This document shows positions 25,328 through 35,285 of a stretch of DNA of 48,467 nt, piece by piece. Origin of the DNA: UBA11606 sp965243715 (GTDB lineage: Bacteria; Actinomycetota; Acidimicrobiia; Acidimicrobiales; Aldehydirespiratoraceae). The stretch is from assembly GCA_965243715.1 (NCBI GenBank), contig CBDEVU010000004.1:1-48467 (forward strand). The letters are read 5' to 3'. Positions within the stretch are counted from its first letter, which is position 1, and every line of letters begins with the position of its first letter. The translations under genes and the position numbers were made by a program. Below the pieces are notes generated by a model that made no database searches, was not told where the DNA came from, and saw only the letters and a program-made list of their open reading frames with translations.

Positions 25328-28300
25328 ATGCTGGTTCGAGCGATGCGAGTAGTGGTCGCCTTGGGCACAGTGACAACGTCGTTGGCGATGGTGGCGGCGC
25401 AGGAGGCGCCTGACTCGGATGACAACGACAGCGCTCCGGTATTGGCAGCAAGCGCAACCCATACTGTTGCCGAAGGCCAAACCGTCGTAGCTACCGTGAT
25501 CGCTACCGACGCCGACGGCGACACTATCACCTACGAACTGACAGGCGGCGCCGACCAAGACGACTTCGCGATCGGCGCCGCCTCAGGTGAGCTGACATTC
25601 AACACCGCACCAGATTTCGAAAACCCGACTGATGCCGACGGTAATAACGTCTATGTGGTTGTGGTCACCGCAACCGCCGGCGGCCAAGCCGTGACTCAGA
25701 CGGTGACGGTCAGGGTTACTAACGTGGACGACAACGCTCCGGTGTTTGCGGAAGGAAGCGTAAACCACACTGTTGCCGAAAACTTCACCACCAGCGCCAT
25801 CGTAACCACCGTGACCGCTACCGACGCCGACGGCGACGACATCACCATCGAGCCATCAAGCATCATCGTCTACCCCATCACCTACACGCTGACAGGCGCC
25901 GACCAGTCGAGCTTTACTATCGACCCCTTCGCTAGGCTGAGATTCAACACGGTACCAGATTTCGAAAACCCGGGTGATGCCGACGGTAATAATGTCTATG
26001 TGGTTGTGGTCACCGCAACCTCAGGCACTCGGACCGCCTCTCAGACGGTGACGGTCACTGTCACTAACGTGGACGACAACGCTCCGGTATTTACATCAAC
26101 CGCAGCCCACAATGTTGCCGAAGGTCAAACCGCCGTAACTACCGTGACCGCTATCGACGACGATGGCGACACCATCACCTACAAACTGACAGGCTTAGAG
26201 CGGTCGAGCTTTACTATCGATGCCAATACAGGTGAGCTGAGATTCAGAACGGCACCGGATTTCAAAAACCCGGGTGATACCGACGGTAATAACGTCTATG
26301 CGGTTGTGGTCACCGCAACCGCCGGCGGTCAATCCACGAATCAGGCGGTGACGGTCACTGTCACTAACGTGAACGCTCTGGTATTGGCAGCAACCGCAGC
26401 CCACAATGTTGTCGAAGGTCAAACCGCTGTAACTACCGTGACCGCTACCGACGACGACGGCGACACCATCACCTACAAACTGACAGGCTTAGACCGGTTG
26501 AGCTTTGCTATCGCCCCCAATACAGGTGAGCTGAGATTCAGAACGGCACCGGATTTCAAAAACCCGGAAGATGCCGACGGTAATAACGTCTATATGTTTG
26601 TGGTCACCGCAACCGTCGGCACTCTGACCGCCTCTCAGACGGTGACGGTCACTGTCACTAACGAGAACGCTCCGGTATTGGCAGCAACCGCAGCCCACAA
26701 TGTTGCTGAAGGTCAAACCGCTGTAGCTACCGTGATCGCTACCGACGGCGACGGCGACACCATCACCTACACGCTGACAGGCGGCGCCGACCGGTCAAGC
26801 TTTACTATCGATGCCGCCTCAGGTGTGTTGGCATTCAACACTGCACCGGATTTCGAAAACCCGGGTGATGCTGGCGGTAATAATGTCTATGTGGTTGTGG
26901 TCACCGCAACCGCCGGCGGCGAGACCGCTTTTCAGACGGTGACGGTCACTGTCACTAACGAGAACGCTCTGGTATTGGCAGGAACCGCAGCCCACAGTGT
27001 TGTCGAAGGTCAAACCGCTGTAACTACCGTGATCGCTACCGACGACGACGGCGACACCATCACCTACGAACTAACAAGCGGCGCCGACCGGTCAAGCTTT
27101 ACTATCGACGCCGCCTCAGGTGTGTTGGCATTCAACACTGCACCAGATTTCGAAAACCCGGGTGATGCTGGCGGTAATAATGTCTATGTGGTTGTGGTCA
27201 CCGCAACCGCCGGCGGCGAGATCGCCTTTCAGGCCGTGACGGTCACTGTCACTAACGTGGACGACAACGCTCCAGTATTGGCATCAACCGCAGCCCACAA
27301 TGTTGCTGAAGGTCAAACCGTCGTAGCTACCGTGATCGCTACCGACGGCGATGGCGACACCATCACCTACGAACTAACAGGCGGCGCCGACCAGGGCGAC
27401 TTCGAGATCGGCGCCGCCTCAGGTGTGTTGGCATTCAACACTGGACCAGATTTCGAAAACCCGGGTTCTGCCGATAACAGTAATGTCTATGTGGTTGTGG
27501 TCGCCGCAACCGCGGGCGGCCAAGCCGTGACTCAGGTGGTGACGGTCACTGTCACTAACGTGGACGACAACGCTCCAGTATTTGCGGCAGGAAGCGCAGC
27601 CCACAATGTTGCCGAAGGTCAAACCGTCGTAGCTACCGTGATCGCTACCGACGGCGATGGCGACACCATCACCTACACGCTGACAGGCGCCGACCAAGAC
27701 GACTTCGAAATCACCGACACAGGTGTGTTGGCATTCAACACGGCACCGGATTTCGAAAACCCGGGTGATGCTGGCGGTAATAATGTCTATGTGGTTGTGG
27801 TCACCGCAACCGCTGGCGGCGAGATCGCCTCTCAGACGGTGACGGTCACTGTCACTAACGTGAATGACAACTCTCCAGTATTGGCAGGAACCGCAGCCCA
27901 CACTGTTGCCGAAGGCCAAACCGTCGTAACTACCGTGATCGCTACCGACGGCGACGGCGACACCATCACCTACGAACTAACAAGCGGCGCCGACCGGTCA
28001 AGCTTTACTATCGACGCCGACACAGGTGAGTTGACATTCAACACGGCACCAGATTTCGAAAACCCGGGTTCTGCCGATAACAGTAACATCTATGTGCTTG
28101 AGGTTACCGCAACCGCGGGCGGCCAAGCCGTGACTCAGGTGGTGACGGTCACTGTCACTAACGTGGACGACAACGCTCCAGTATTCGCGGCATCAACCGC
28201 AGCCCACAATGTTGCTGAAGGCCAAACCGTCGTAACTACCGTGATCGCTACCGACGGCGATGGCGACACCATCACCTACACGCTGACAGGCGCCGACCAA

Positions 28301-28969
28301 GACGACTTCGAAATCACCGACACAGGTGACCTGGCATTCAACACGGCACCAGATTTCGAAAACCCGAGCGATGCCGGCGGTAATAATGTCTATGTGGTTG
28401 TGGTCGCCGCAACCGCTGGCACTCGGACCGCTTTTCAGACGGTGACGGTCACTGTCACTAACGTGGACGACAACGCTCCGGTGTTTGCGGCAGGAAGCGC
28501 AGCCCACAGTGTTGTCGAAGGCCAAACCGCTGTAGCTACCGTGATCGCTATCGACGGCGATGGCGACACCATCACCTACACGCTGACAGGCGGTGCCGAC
28601 CGGTCAAGCTTTACTATCGACGCCGACACAGGTGAGTTGACATTCAACACGGCACCGGATTTCGAAAACCCGGGTTCTGCCGATAACAGCAACATCTATG
28701 TGCTTGAGGTTACTGCAACCGCGGGCGGCCAAGCCGTGACTCAGGTGGTGACGGTCACTGTCACTAACGTGGACGACAACGCTCCGGTGTTTGCGGAAGG
28801 AAGCGCAGCCCACAATGTTGCTGAAGGTCAAACCGTCTGTAGCTACCGTGATCGCTACCGACGGCGATGGCGACACCATCACCTACACGCTGACAGGCGC
28901 CGACCAAGACGACTTCGAAATCACCGATACAGGTGTGTTGGCATTCAACACCTGAGGCGGCGTCGATAG
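25328..28969 (+). CDS. Giant cadherin-like repeat secreted protein (left arm, truncated at palindrome axis)
   Basis: Signal peptide (MLVRAMRVVVALGTVTTSLAMVAA) with likely cleavage before QEAPDSDDN, then 11 complete and one partial ~97-residue cadherin-like repeats. Each repeat opens APVF or APVL, followed by AHNVAEGQTVVATVIATDGDGDTI-like strands, DFENP and TVTVTNVDDN; the D.D and NVDDN motifs are calcium-binding in cadherins. Such proteins act outside the cell in adhesion or aggregation. GAGG lies about 9 bp before the ATG. A one-base insertion at about 28835-28839 shifts frame, and at 28948 the sequence turns into the reverse complement of the other arm. No natural C-terminus or anchor is present. 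Confidence 0.85.
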   Translation: MLVRAMRVVVALGTVTTSLAMVAAQEAPDSDDNDSAPVLAASATHTVAEGQTVVATVIATDADGDTITYELTGGADQDDFAIGAASGELTFNTAPDFENPTDADGNNVYVVVVTATAGGQAVTQTVTVRVTNVDDNAPVFAEGSVNHTVAENFTTSAIVTTVTATDADGDDITIEPSSIIVYPITYTLTGADQSSFTIDPFARLRFNTVPDFENPGDADGNNVYVVVVTATSGTRTASQTVTVTVTNVDDNAPVFTSTAAHNVAEGQTAVTTVTAIDDDGDTITYKLTGLERSSFTIDANTGELRFRTAPDFKNPGDTDGNNVYAVVVTATAGGQSTNQAVTVTVTNVNALVLAATAAHNVVEGQTAVTTVTATDDDGDTITYKLTGLDRLSFAIAPNTGELRFRTAPDFKNPEDADGNNVYMFVVTATVGTLTASQTVTVTVTNENAPVLAATAAHNVAEGQTAVATVIATDGDGDTITYTLTGGADRSSFTIDAASGVLAFNTAPDFENPGDAGGNNVYVVVVTATAGGETAFQTVTVTVTNENALVLAGTAAHSVVEGQTAVTTVIATDDDGDTITYELTSGADRSSFTIDAASGVLAFNTAPDFENPGDAGGNNVYVVVVTATAGGEIAFQAVTVTVTNVDDNAPVLASTAAHNVAEGQTVVATVIATDGDGDTITYELTGGADQGDFEIGAASGVLAFNTGPDFENPGSADNSNVYVVVVAATAGGQAVTQVVTVTVTNVDDNAPVFAAGSAAHNVAEGQTVVATVIATDGDGDTITYTLTGADQDDFEITDTGVLAFNTAPDFENPGDAGGNNVYVVVVTATAGGEIASQTVTVTVTNVNDNSPVLAGTAAHTVAEGQTVVTTVIATDGDGDTITYELTSGADRSSFTIDADTGELTFNTAPDFENPGSADNSNIYVLEVTATAGGQAVTQVVTVTVTNVDDNAPVFAASTAAHNVAEGQTVVTTVIATDGDGDTITYTLTGADQDDFEITDTGDLAFNTAPDFENPSDAGGNNVYVVVVAATAGTRTAFQTVTVTVTNVDDNAPVFAAGSAAHSVVEGQTAVATVIAIDGDGDTITYTLTGGADRSSFTIDADTGELTFNTAPDFENPGSADNSNIYVLEVTATAGGQAVTQVVTVTVTNVDDNAPVFAEGSAAHNVAEGQTVCSYRDRYRRRWRHHHLHADRRRPRRLRNHRYRCVGIQHLRRRR

Positions 28970-31900
28970 TAAAGCTTGACCGGTCGGCGCCGCCTGTAAG
29001 TTCGTAGGTGATGGTGTCGCCATCGTCGTCGATAGCGATCACGGTAGCTACGACGGTTTGGCCTTCAGCAACACTATAGGTTGCGGTTGCGGTTGCTGCC
29101 GCGAATACTGGAGCGTTCTCGTTAGTGACAGTGACCGTCACCGTCTGAGAGGCGATCTCGCCGCCGGCGGTTGCGGTGACCACAACCACATAGACGTTAT
29201 TACCGTCGGCATCGCTCGGGTTTTCGAAATCTGGTGCAGTGTTGAATGTCAGCTCACCTGTGTCGGTGATTTCGAAGTCGCCCTGGTCGGAGCCGCTTGT
29301 TAGTTCGTAGGTGATGGTGTCGCCGTCGCCGTCGGTAGCGATCACGGTAGCTACGACGGTTTGACCTTCAGCAACATTGTGGGCTGCGGTTGATGCCAAT
29401 ACTGGAGTGTTGTCGTTCACGTTAGTGACAGTGACCGTCACCGTCTGAAAGGCGGTCCGAGTGCCGGCGGTTGCGGTGACCACAACCACATAGACGTTAT
29501 TACCGCCAGCATCGCTCGGGTTTTCGAAATCTGGTGCCGTGTTGAATGCCAACACACCTGTATCGGTGATTTCGAAGTCGTCTTGGTCGGCGCCTGTCAG
29601 CGTGTAGGTGATGGTGTCGCCATCGCCGTCGGTAGCGATCACGGTAGCTACAGCGGTTTGACCTTCAGCAACAGTGTGGGCTGCGCTTCCTTCCGCAAAC
29701 ACCGGAGCGTTGTCGTCCACGTTAGTAACAGTGACCGTCACCACCTGAGTCACGGCTTGGCCGCCCGCGGTTGCAGTAACCTCAAGCACATAGATGTTGC
29801 TGTTATCGGCAGAACCCGGGTTTTCGAAATCTGGTGCCGTTCTGAATGCCAACACACCTGAGGCGGCATCGATAGTAAAGCTTGACCGGTCGGCGCCGCC
29901 TGTCAGCGTGTAGGTGATGGTGTCGCCATCGCCGTCGATAGCGATCACAGTAGCTACAGCGGTTTGACCTTCGACAACACTGTGGGCTGCGGTTCCTGCC
30001 AATACTGGAGCGTTGTCGTCCACGTTAGTGACAGTGACCGTCACCGTCTGAAAAGCGGTCCGAGTGCCGGCGGTTGCGGCGACCACAACCACATAGACAT
30101 TATTACCGCCAGCATCACCCGGGTTTTCGAAATCCGGTGCAGTGTTGAATGCCAACACACCTGAGGCGGTGATTTCGAAGTCGTCTTGGTCGGCGCCTGT
30201 CAGCGTGTAGGTGATGGTGTCGCCATCGCCGTCGGTAGCGATCACGATAGCTACGACGGTTTGACCTTCAGCAACATTGTGGGCTGCGCTTCCTTCCGCA
30301 AACACCGGAGCGTTGTCGTCCACGTTAGTAACAGTGACCGTCACCACCTGAGTCACGGCTTGGCCGCCCGCGGTTGCAGTAACCACAACCACATAGACAT
30401 TACTGTTATCGGCAGAACCCGGGTTTTCGAAATCCGGTGCAGTGTTGAATGCCAACACACCTGAGGCGGCATCGATAGTAAAGCTTGACCGGTCGGCGCC
30501 GCCTGTCAGCGTGTAGGTGATGGTGTCGCCATCGCCGTCGGTAGCGATCACGGTAGCTACGACGGTTTGACCTTCAGCAACATTGTGGGCTGCGCTTCCT
30601 TCCGCAAACACCGGAGCGTTGTCGTTCACGTTAGTGACAGTGACCGTCACCGTCTGAAAAGCGGTCCGAGTGCCTGAGGTTGCGGCGACCACAACCACAT
30701 AGACATTATTACCGCCAGCATCACCCGGGTTTTCGAAATCCGGTGCCGTGTTGAATGCCAACTCACCTGTGTCGGTGATTTCGAAGTCGCCCTGGTCGGC
30801 GCCTGTCAGCGTGTAGGTGATGGTGTCGCCATCGCCGTCGGTAGCGATCACGATAGCTACGACGGTTTGACCTTCAGCAACATTGTGGGCTGCGCTTCCT
30901 TCCGCAAACACCGGAGCGTTGTCGTCCACGTTAGTAACAGTGACCGTCACCACCTGAGTCACGGCTTGGCCGCCCGCGGTTGCGGTAACCACAACCACAT
31001 AGACATTATTACCGCCAGCATCGCTCGGGTTTTCGAAATCCGGTGCAGTGTTGAATGCCAACACACCTGAGGCGGCGTCGATAGTAAAGCTTGACCGGTC
31101 GGCGCCGCCTGTTAGTTCGTAGGTGATGGTGTCGCCATCGCCGTCGGTAGCGATCACGGTACCTACGACGGTTTGACCTTCAGCAACATTGTGGGCTGCG
31201 CTTCCTGTCGCAAACACCGGAGCGTTGTCGTTCACGTTAGTGACAGTGACCGTCACCGTCTGAAAAGCGGTCCGAGTGCCTGAGGTTGCGGCGACCACAA
31301 CCACATAAACGTTATTACCGCCAGCATCGCTCGGGTTTTCGAAATCCGGTGCCGTGTTGAATGCCAACACACCTGTGTCGGTGATTTCGAAGTCGTCTTG
31401 GTCGGCGCCTGTCAGCGTGTAGGTGATGGTGTCGCCATCGCCGTCGGTAGCGATCACGGTAGCTACGACGGTTTGGCCTTCAGCAACAGTGTGGGCTGCG
31501 GTTGCTGCCAATACTGGAGCATTGTCGTCCACGTTAGTGACAGTGACCGTCACCACCTGAGCCACGGCTTGGCCGCCCGCAGTTGCGGCGACCACAACCA
31601 CATAGACATTACTGTTATCGGCAGAACCCGGGTTTTCGAAATCTGGTCCAGTGTTGAATGCCAACACACCTGAGGCGGCGCCGATCTCGAAGTCGCCCTG
31701 GTCGGCGCCGCCTGTTAGTTCGTAGGTGATGGTGTCGCCATCGCCGTCGGTAGCGATCACGGTAGCTACGACGGTTTGACCTTCAGCAACATTGTGGGCT
31801 GCGGTTGATGCCAATACTGGAGCGTTGTCGTCCACGTTAGTGACAGTGACCGTCACCGTCTGAAAGGCGATCTCGCCGCCGGCGGTTGCGGTGACCACAA

Positions 31901-33764
31901 CCACATAGACATTATTACCGCCAGCATCACCCGGGTTTTCGAAATCTGGTGCAGTGTTGAATGCCAACACACCTGAGGCGGCGTCGATAGTAAAGCTTGA
32001 CCGGTCGGCGCCGCTTGTTAGTTCGTAGGTGATGGTGTCGCCGTCGTCGTCGGTAGCGATCACGGTAGTTACAGCGGTTTGACCTTCGACAACACTGTGG
32101 GCTGCGGTTCCTGCCAATACCAGAGCGTTCTCGTTAGTGACAGTGACCGTCACCGTCTGAAAAGCGGTCTCGCCGCCGGCGGTTGCGGTGACCACAACCA
32201 CATAGACATTATTACCGCCAGCATCAGTCGGGTTTTCGAAATCCGGTGCAGTGTTGAATGCCAACACACCTGAGGCGGCATCGATAGTAAAGCTTGACCG
32301 GTCGGCGCCGCCTGTCAGCGTGTAGGTGATGGTGTCGCCGTCGCCGTCGGTAGCGATCACGGTAGCTACAGCGGTTTGACCTTCAGCAACATTGTGGGCT
32401 GCGGTTGCTGCCAATACCGGAGCGTTCTCGTTAGTGACAGTGACCGTCACCGTCTGAGAGGCGGTCAGAGTGCCGACGGTTGCGGTGACCACAAACATAT
32501 AGACGTTATTACCGTCGGCATCTTCCGGGTTTTTGAAATCCGGTGCCGTTCTGAATCTCAGCTCACCTGTATTGGGGGCGATAGCAAAGCTCAACCGGTC
32601 TAAGCCTGTCAGTTTGTAGGTGATGGTGTCGCCGTCGTCGTCGGTAGCGGTCACGGTAGTTACAGCGGTTTGACCTTCGACAACATTGTGGGCTGCGGTT
32701 GCTGCCAATACCAGAGCGTTCACGTTAGTGACAGTGACCGTCACCGCCTGATTCGTGGATTGACCGCCGGCGGTTGCGGTGACCACAACCGCATAGACGT
32801 TATTACCGTCGGTATCACCCGGGTTTTTGAAATCCGGTGCCGTTCTGAATCTCAGCTCACCTGTATTGGCATCGATAGTAAAGCTCGACCGCTCTAAGCC
32901 TGTCAGTTTGTAGGTGATGGTGTCGCCATCGTCGTCGATAGCGGTCACGGTAGTTACGGCGGTTTGACCTTCGGCAACATTGTGGGCTGCGGTTGATGTA
33001 AATACCGGAGCGTTGTCGTCCACGTTAGTGACAGTGACCGTCACCGTCTGAGAGGCGGTCCGAGTGCCTGAGGTTGCGGTGACCACAACCACATAGACAT
33101 TATTACCGTCGGCATCACCCGGGTTTTCGAAATCTGGTACCGTGTTGAATCTCAGCCTAGCGAAGGGGTCGATAGTAAAGCTCGACTGGTCGGCGCCTGT
33201 CAGCGTGTAGGTGATGGGGTAGACGATGATGCTTGATGGCTCGATGGTGATGTCGTCGCCGTCGGCGTCGGTAGCGGTCACGGTGGTTACGATGGCGCTG
33301 GTGGTGAAGTTTTCGGCAACAGTGTGGTTTACGCTTCCTTCCGCAAACACCGGAGCGTTGTCGTCCACGTTAGTAACCCTGACCGTCACCGTCTGAGTCA
33401 CGGCTTGGCCGCCGGCGGTTGCGGTGACCACAACCACATAGACGTTATTACCGTCGGCATCAGTCGGGTTTTCGAAATCTGGTGCGGTGTTGAATGTCAG
33501 CTCACCTGAGGCGGCGCCGATCGCGAAGTCGTCTTGGTCGGCGCCGCCTGTCAGTTCGTAGGTGATAGTGTCGCCGTCGGCGTCGGTAGCGATCACGGTA
33601 GCTACGACGGTTTGGCCTTCGGCAACAGTATGGGTTGCGCTTGCTGCCAATACCGGAGCGCTGTCGTTGTCATCCGAGTCAGGCGCCTCCTGCGCCGCCA
33701 CCATCGCCAACGACGTTGTCACTGTGCCCAAGGCGACCACTACTCGCATCGCTCGAACCAGCAT
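28764..33764 (-). CDS. Giant cadherin-like repeat secreted protein (right arm, truncated at palindrome axis)
   Basis: The same signal peptide and first seven repeats as the left copy, then a different order and number: 15 complete and one partial repeat before the axis. Genuine coding ends near 28948; the last ~60 codons run antisense through the left copy (starting ECQHTCIGDF) and are not protein. Compared with the left copy the early part is almost identical (for example one GDAGG/TDAGG change) while later repeats are shuffled (APVLAATAAHTVAEG is eighth here). This is what unequal recombination among near-identical repeats produces. Extracellular adhesin-like role as for the left copy. Confidence 0.85.
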   Translation of the reverse strand: MLVRAMRVVVALGTVTTSLAMVAAQEAPDSDDNDSAPVLAASATHTVAEGQTVVATVIATDADGDTITYELTGGADQDDFAIGAASGELTFNTAPDFENPTDADGNNVYVVVVTATAGGQAVTQTVTVRVTNVDDNAPVFAEGSVNHTVAENFTTSAIVTTVTATDADGDDITIEPSSIIVYPITYTLTGADQSSFTIDPFARLRFNTVPDFENPGDADGNNVYVVVVTATSGTRTASQTVTVTVTNVDDNAPVFTSTAAHNVAEGQTAVTTVTAIDDDGDTITYKLTGLERSSFTIDANTGELRFRTAPDFKNPGDTDGNNVYAVVVTATAGGQSTNQAVTVTVTNVNALVLAATAAHNVVEGQTAVTTVTATDDDGDTITYKLTGLDRLSFAIAPNTGELRFRTAPDFKNPEDADGNNVYMFVVTATVGTLTASQTVTVTVTNENAPVLAATAAHNVAEGQTAVATVIATDGDGDTITYTLTGGADRSSFTIDAASGVLAFNTAPDFENPTDAGGNNVYVVVVTATAGGETAFQTVTVTVTNENALVLAGTAAHSVVEGQTAVTTVIATDDDGDTITYELTSGADRSSFTIDAASGVLAFNTAPDFENPGDAGGNNVYVVVVTATAGGEIAFQTVTVTVTNVDDNAPVLASTAAHNVAEGQTVVATVIATDGDGDTITYELTGGADQGDFEIGAASGVLAFNTGPDFENPGSADNSNVYVVVVAATAGGQAVAQVVTVTVTNVDDNAPVLAATAAHTVAEGQTVVATVIATDGDGDTITYTLTGADQDDFEITDTGVLAFNTAPDFENPSDAGGNNVYVVVVAATSGTRTAFQTVTVTVTNVNDNAPVFATGSAAHNVAEGQTVVGTVIATDGDGDTITYELTGGADRSSFTIDAASGVLAFNTAPDFENPSDAGGNNVYVVVVTATAGGQAVTQVVTVTVTNVDDNAPVFAEGSAAHNVAEGQTVVAIVIATDGDGDTITYTLTGADQGDFEITDTGELAFNTAPDFENPGDAGGNNVYVVVVAATSGTRTAFQTVTVTVTNVNDNAPVFAEGSAAHNVAEGQTVVATVIATDGDGDTITYTLTGGADRSSFTIDAASGVLAFNTAPDFENPGSADNSNVYVVVVTATAGGQAVTQVVTVTVTNVDDNAPVFAEGSAAHNVAEGQTVVAIVIATDGDGDTITYTLTGADQDDFEITASGVLAFNTAPDFENPGDAGGNNVYVVVVAATAGTRTAFQTVTVTVTNVDDNAPVLAGTAAHSVVEGQTAVATVIAIDGDGDTITYTLTGGADRSSFTIDAASGVLAFRTAPDFENPGSADNSNIYVLEVTATAGGQAVTQVVTVTVTNVDDNAPVFAEGSAAHTVAEGQTAVATVIATDGDGDTITYTLTGADQDDFEITDTGVLAFNTAPDFENPSDAGGNNVYVVVVTATAGTRTAFQTVTVTVTNVNDNTPVLASTAAHNVAEGQTVVATVIATDGDGDTITYELTSGSDQGDFEITDTGELTFNTAPDFENPSDADGNNVYVVVVTATAGGEIASQTVTVTVTNENAPVFAAATATATYSVAEGQTVVATVIAIDDDGDTITYELTGGADRSSFTIDAASGVECQHTCIGDFEVVLVGACQRVGDGVAIAVGSDHGSYRRFDLQQHCGLRFLPQTPERCRPR
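28930..28954. other. Fold-back junction at the palindrome axis
   Basis: CAGGTGT (28930-28936), 11 bases, then ACACCTG (28948-28954): a 7-bp inverted microhomology. Left of it the cadherin repeats read on the plus strand, right of it they read on the minus strand, with no spacer DNA. In the repeat consensus, CAGGTGT is normally followed by GTTGGCATTCAACAC and then GG or TG; here it switches to the complement of CCTCAGGTGT from a different repeat register. Confidence 0.9.
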
Positions 33765-33849
33765 TCCAATACCTCGGTTAATCTATGGCCACGTTAAGCC
33801 AGATGTTGCTACAATGTATACCCCCCCCCCCGATGGACAATATGGTATA

Positions 33850-33945
33850 AATAGATTGGCCGATTCATAGATTGGCCGATTCATAGATTGGCCGATTCAT
33901 AGATTGGCCGATTCATAGATTGGCCGATTCATAGATTGGCCGATT
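33850..33945. repeat. 16-bp VNTR, six copies (right arm)
   Basis: Six copies of the unit seen at 25182-25245, in inverted orientation, with an adjacent run of 11 C at 33821-33831. The block lies just upstream of the right giant cadherin-like gene. Confidence 0.92.
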
Positions 33946-34023
33946 CGGGTTTTGCGGCCACGGGGCCCCGCCTGCTACGTCTAAAGTGATCGCTCCTGGC
34001 CAGCGGGCCGGTACGGTCGGGGC

Positions 34024-34956
34024 ATGCAACTAGGTTTGGTTGATCTCGACGCCGCTATCGTCACTCAAGTAGCGGCGCTGGCCCAGGCCTGCGAGGTTGA
34101 TGGCTTCTTCCGGATTCCGGTCACCGTTGTTGAGCCCGAGATCCGCGCGGGAGCGTGGGCCGCCGCGTCCGCCTTCTTCGCACTGCCGGAGGCCGAAAAA
34201 ATGAAGATCGCCTTTCCGGAGCCCGGGTATCCCTATGGCTACTCGCGGTTCGGATTTGAGTCCCTCGCTCGATCTACAGGCGACGAGACCGCTCGTCCCG
34301 ATCTGAAGGAATCACTGTCAGTTGGCCCCGACTGCGGGGCGGCCCCTCGATCGGTTCGAAACGACGGCGAGGAATGGATTCGCTCCCCGAGTCTATGGCC
34401 CAAGTCCCAGCCCGAACTGCGCCCAGTCTGGGAGACGTACTATCGAGCGCTGAGCGAGGTTGCGGCCCGGCTCATGTCGGTCATGGCGTTGGCTCTAGAA
34501 CTGCCCGCCAACTATTTCGAGTCGATGATCGATCGCCCGATCACGTCGATGCGAGCGATCCGCTACCCGAAGATCGATGATCCGCCCGCGGGGTCGCTTC
34601 GGGCCGGGGCTCACGCTGATTACGGCACGCTCACAATCCTGCAGACCGACGATGTTGCGGGGCTGGAGATCCTCCGCGACGGCCAATGGGCCGCGGTCGA
34701 GCCCGACCCCGAAACCTTGGTCGTGAACCTCGGTGACTCGGTTGCCCAATGGACCAACGATCGCTGGCCGTCGACGATGCATAGGGTTACTAACTCGGGC
34801 CCGGCCCGACAGTCCTTGGCCTTTTTCCATATGGCGAACTGGGACGCGACAATCCAATGCCTGCCCGGTTGTCGCCGCCCCGATGAGCCACCCCGTTATG
34901 CCGCCGTCCAAGCCGGCCCGTGGCTGATGAGAAAATTCCAATCAACGGTGGGTTAA
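34024..34956 (+). CDS. 2OG-Fe(II) oxygenase, isopenicillin-N-synthase-like (right arm)
   Basis: Copy of the 24170-25102 gene, 310 residues, with the same iron ligands (H197, D199, H253) and 2OG site (R262, S264). It begins MQLGLVDL where the left copy has MQLSLVDL. Flanked by the same pair of direct repeats, inverted. Substrate unknown. Confidence 0.88.
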   Translation: MQLGLVDLDAAIVTQVAALAQACEVDGFFRIPVTVVEPEIRAGAWAAASAFFALPEAEKMKIAFPEPGYPYGYSRFGFESLARSTGDETARPDLKESLSVGPDCGAAPRSVRNDGEEWIRSPSLWPKSQPELRPVWETYYRALSEVAARLMSVMALALELPANYFESMIDRPITSMRAIRYPKIDDPPAGSLRAGAHADYGTLTILQTDDVAGLEILRDGQWAAVEPDPETLVVNLGDSVAQWTNDRWPSTMHRVTNSGPARQSLAFFHMANWDATIQCLPGCRRPDEPPRYAAVQAGPWLMRKFQSTVG

Positions 34957-35012
34957 ATGCAACTAGATTGGCCGAGGCGGGTTTGGTAGCGACTGCTACC
35001 TCTAAAGTGATC

Positions 35013-35043
35013 GTTCCCGACCAGAGGCCAGCGGGTCGGGAAC
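35013..35043. terminator. Hairpin between convergent genes (right arm)
   Basis: Stem GTTCCCGACC / GGTCGGGAAC with an 11-base loop, the counterpart of 24083-24113. Loop and one flank differ from the left arm, while the stem is kept, which supports a real structure. Confidence 0.55.
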
Positions 35044-35078
35044 GCAATCACCTCTTTGCTAGTTCGGCGACATTCCCG

Positions 35079-35285
35079 CTAGGGAGTGACGATGACGGTT
35101 ATCACCCCCGTTAGCGTGTAGTTGCCTGCGGTGGCGGTGATTTGGACTTCGTAGTCGTTGTCGCCGTTGGCGTCGGTTGGGTGTTCGAAGTCGGGGGCCG
35201 TGTTGAAGGTCAAGTCCCCGGTGGTGGCGTCGATGACGAACAACGACTGATCGGCGCCGCCCGACAAGGCAAAGCCTATGGTGTC
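35079..35285 (-). pseudogene. 3' fragment of the small cadherin-like gene (right arm)
   Basis: The last ~68 codons of the small cadherin-like gene (GADQSLFVIDATTGDLTFNTAPDFEHP to VIVTP stop) match 23841-24047 of the left arm. Homology stops at about 35286, where the IS256 remnant begins; the signal peptide and first repeats are gone. Not expected to be expressed. Confidence 0.8.

Larger units (their letters stand above)
16193..28947 (+). repeat. Left arm of a giant imperfect palindrome
   Basis: Sequence from 16193 inward is repeated in reverse complement from 48467 inward. The coordinate sums are 64660 for the outer part (for example 16306 with 48354, 22640 with 42020), so the outer 6.4 kb align without net gap. 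Inside 23208 the arms differ: the right arm carries ~5.5 kb more, then both arms match again through the small cadherin end, oxygenase and giant cadherin gene up to the junction. Whether the repeat extends beyond 48467 cannot be seen. Confidence 0.95.

Noticed and set aside
25583..28882. Many minus-strand frames with Cys/His-rich text (SVVVHVSDSDRH) in the cadherin array
   Set aside because: They repeat with the array period and are antisense reflections of the TVTVTNVDDN strand; no starts or codon bias support them.
28930..28954. Hairpin telomere of a linear replicon as the cause of the palindrome
   Set aside because: Reading through a closed hairpin end would give identical arms. Here the arms differ by SNPs, repeat order and a 5.3-kb segment.
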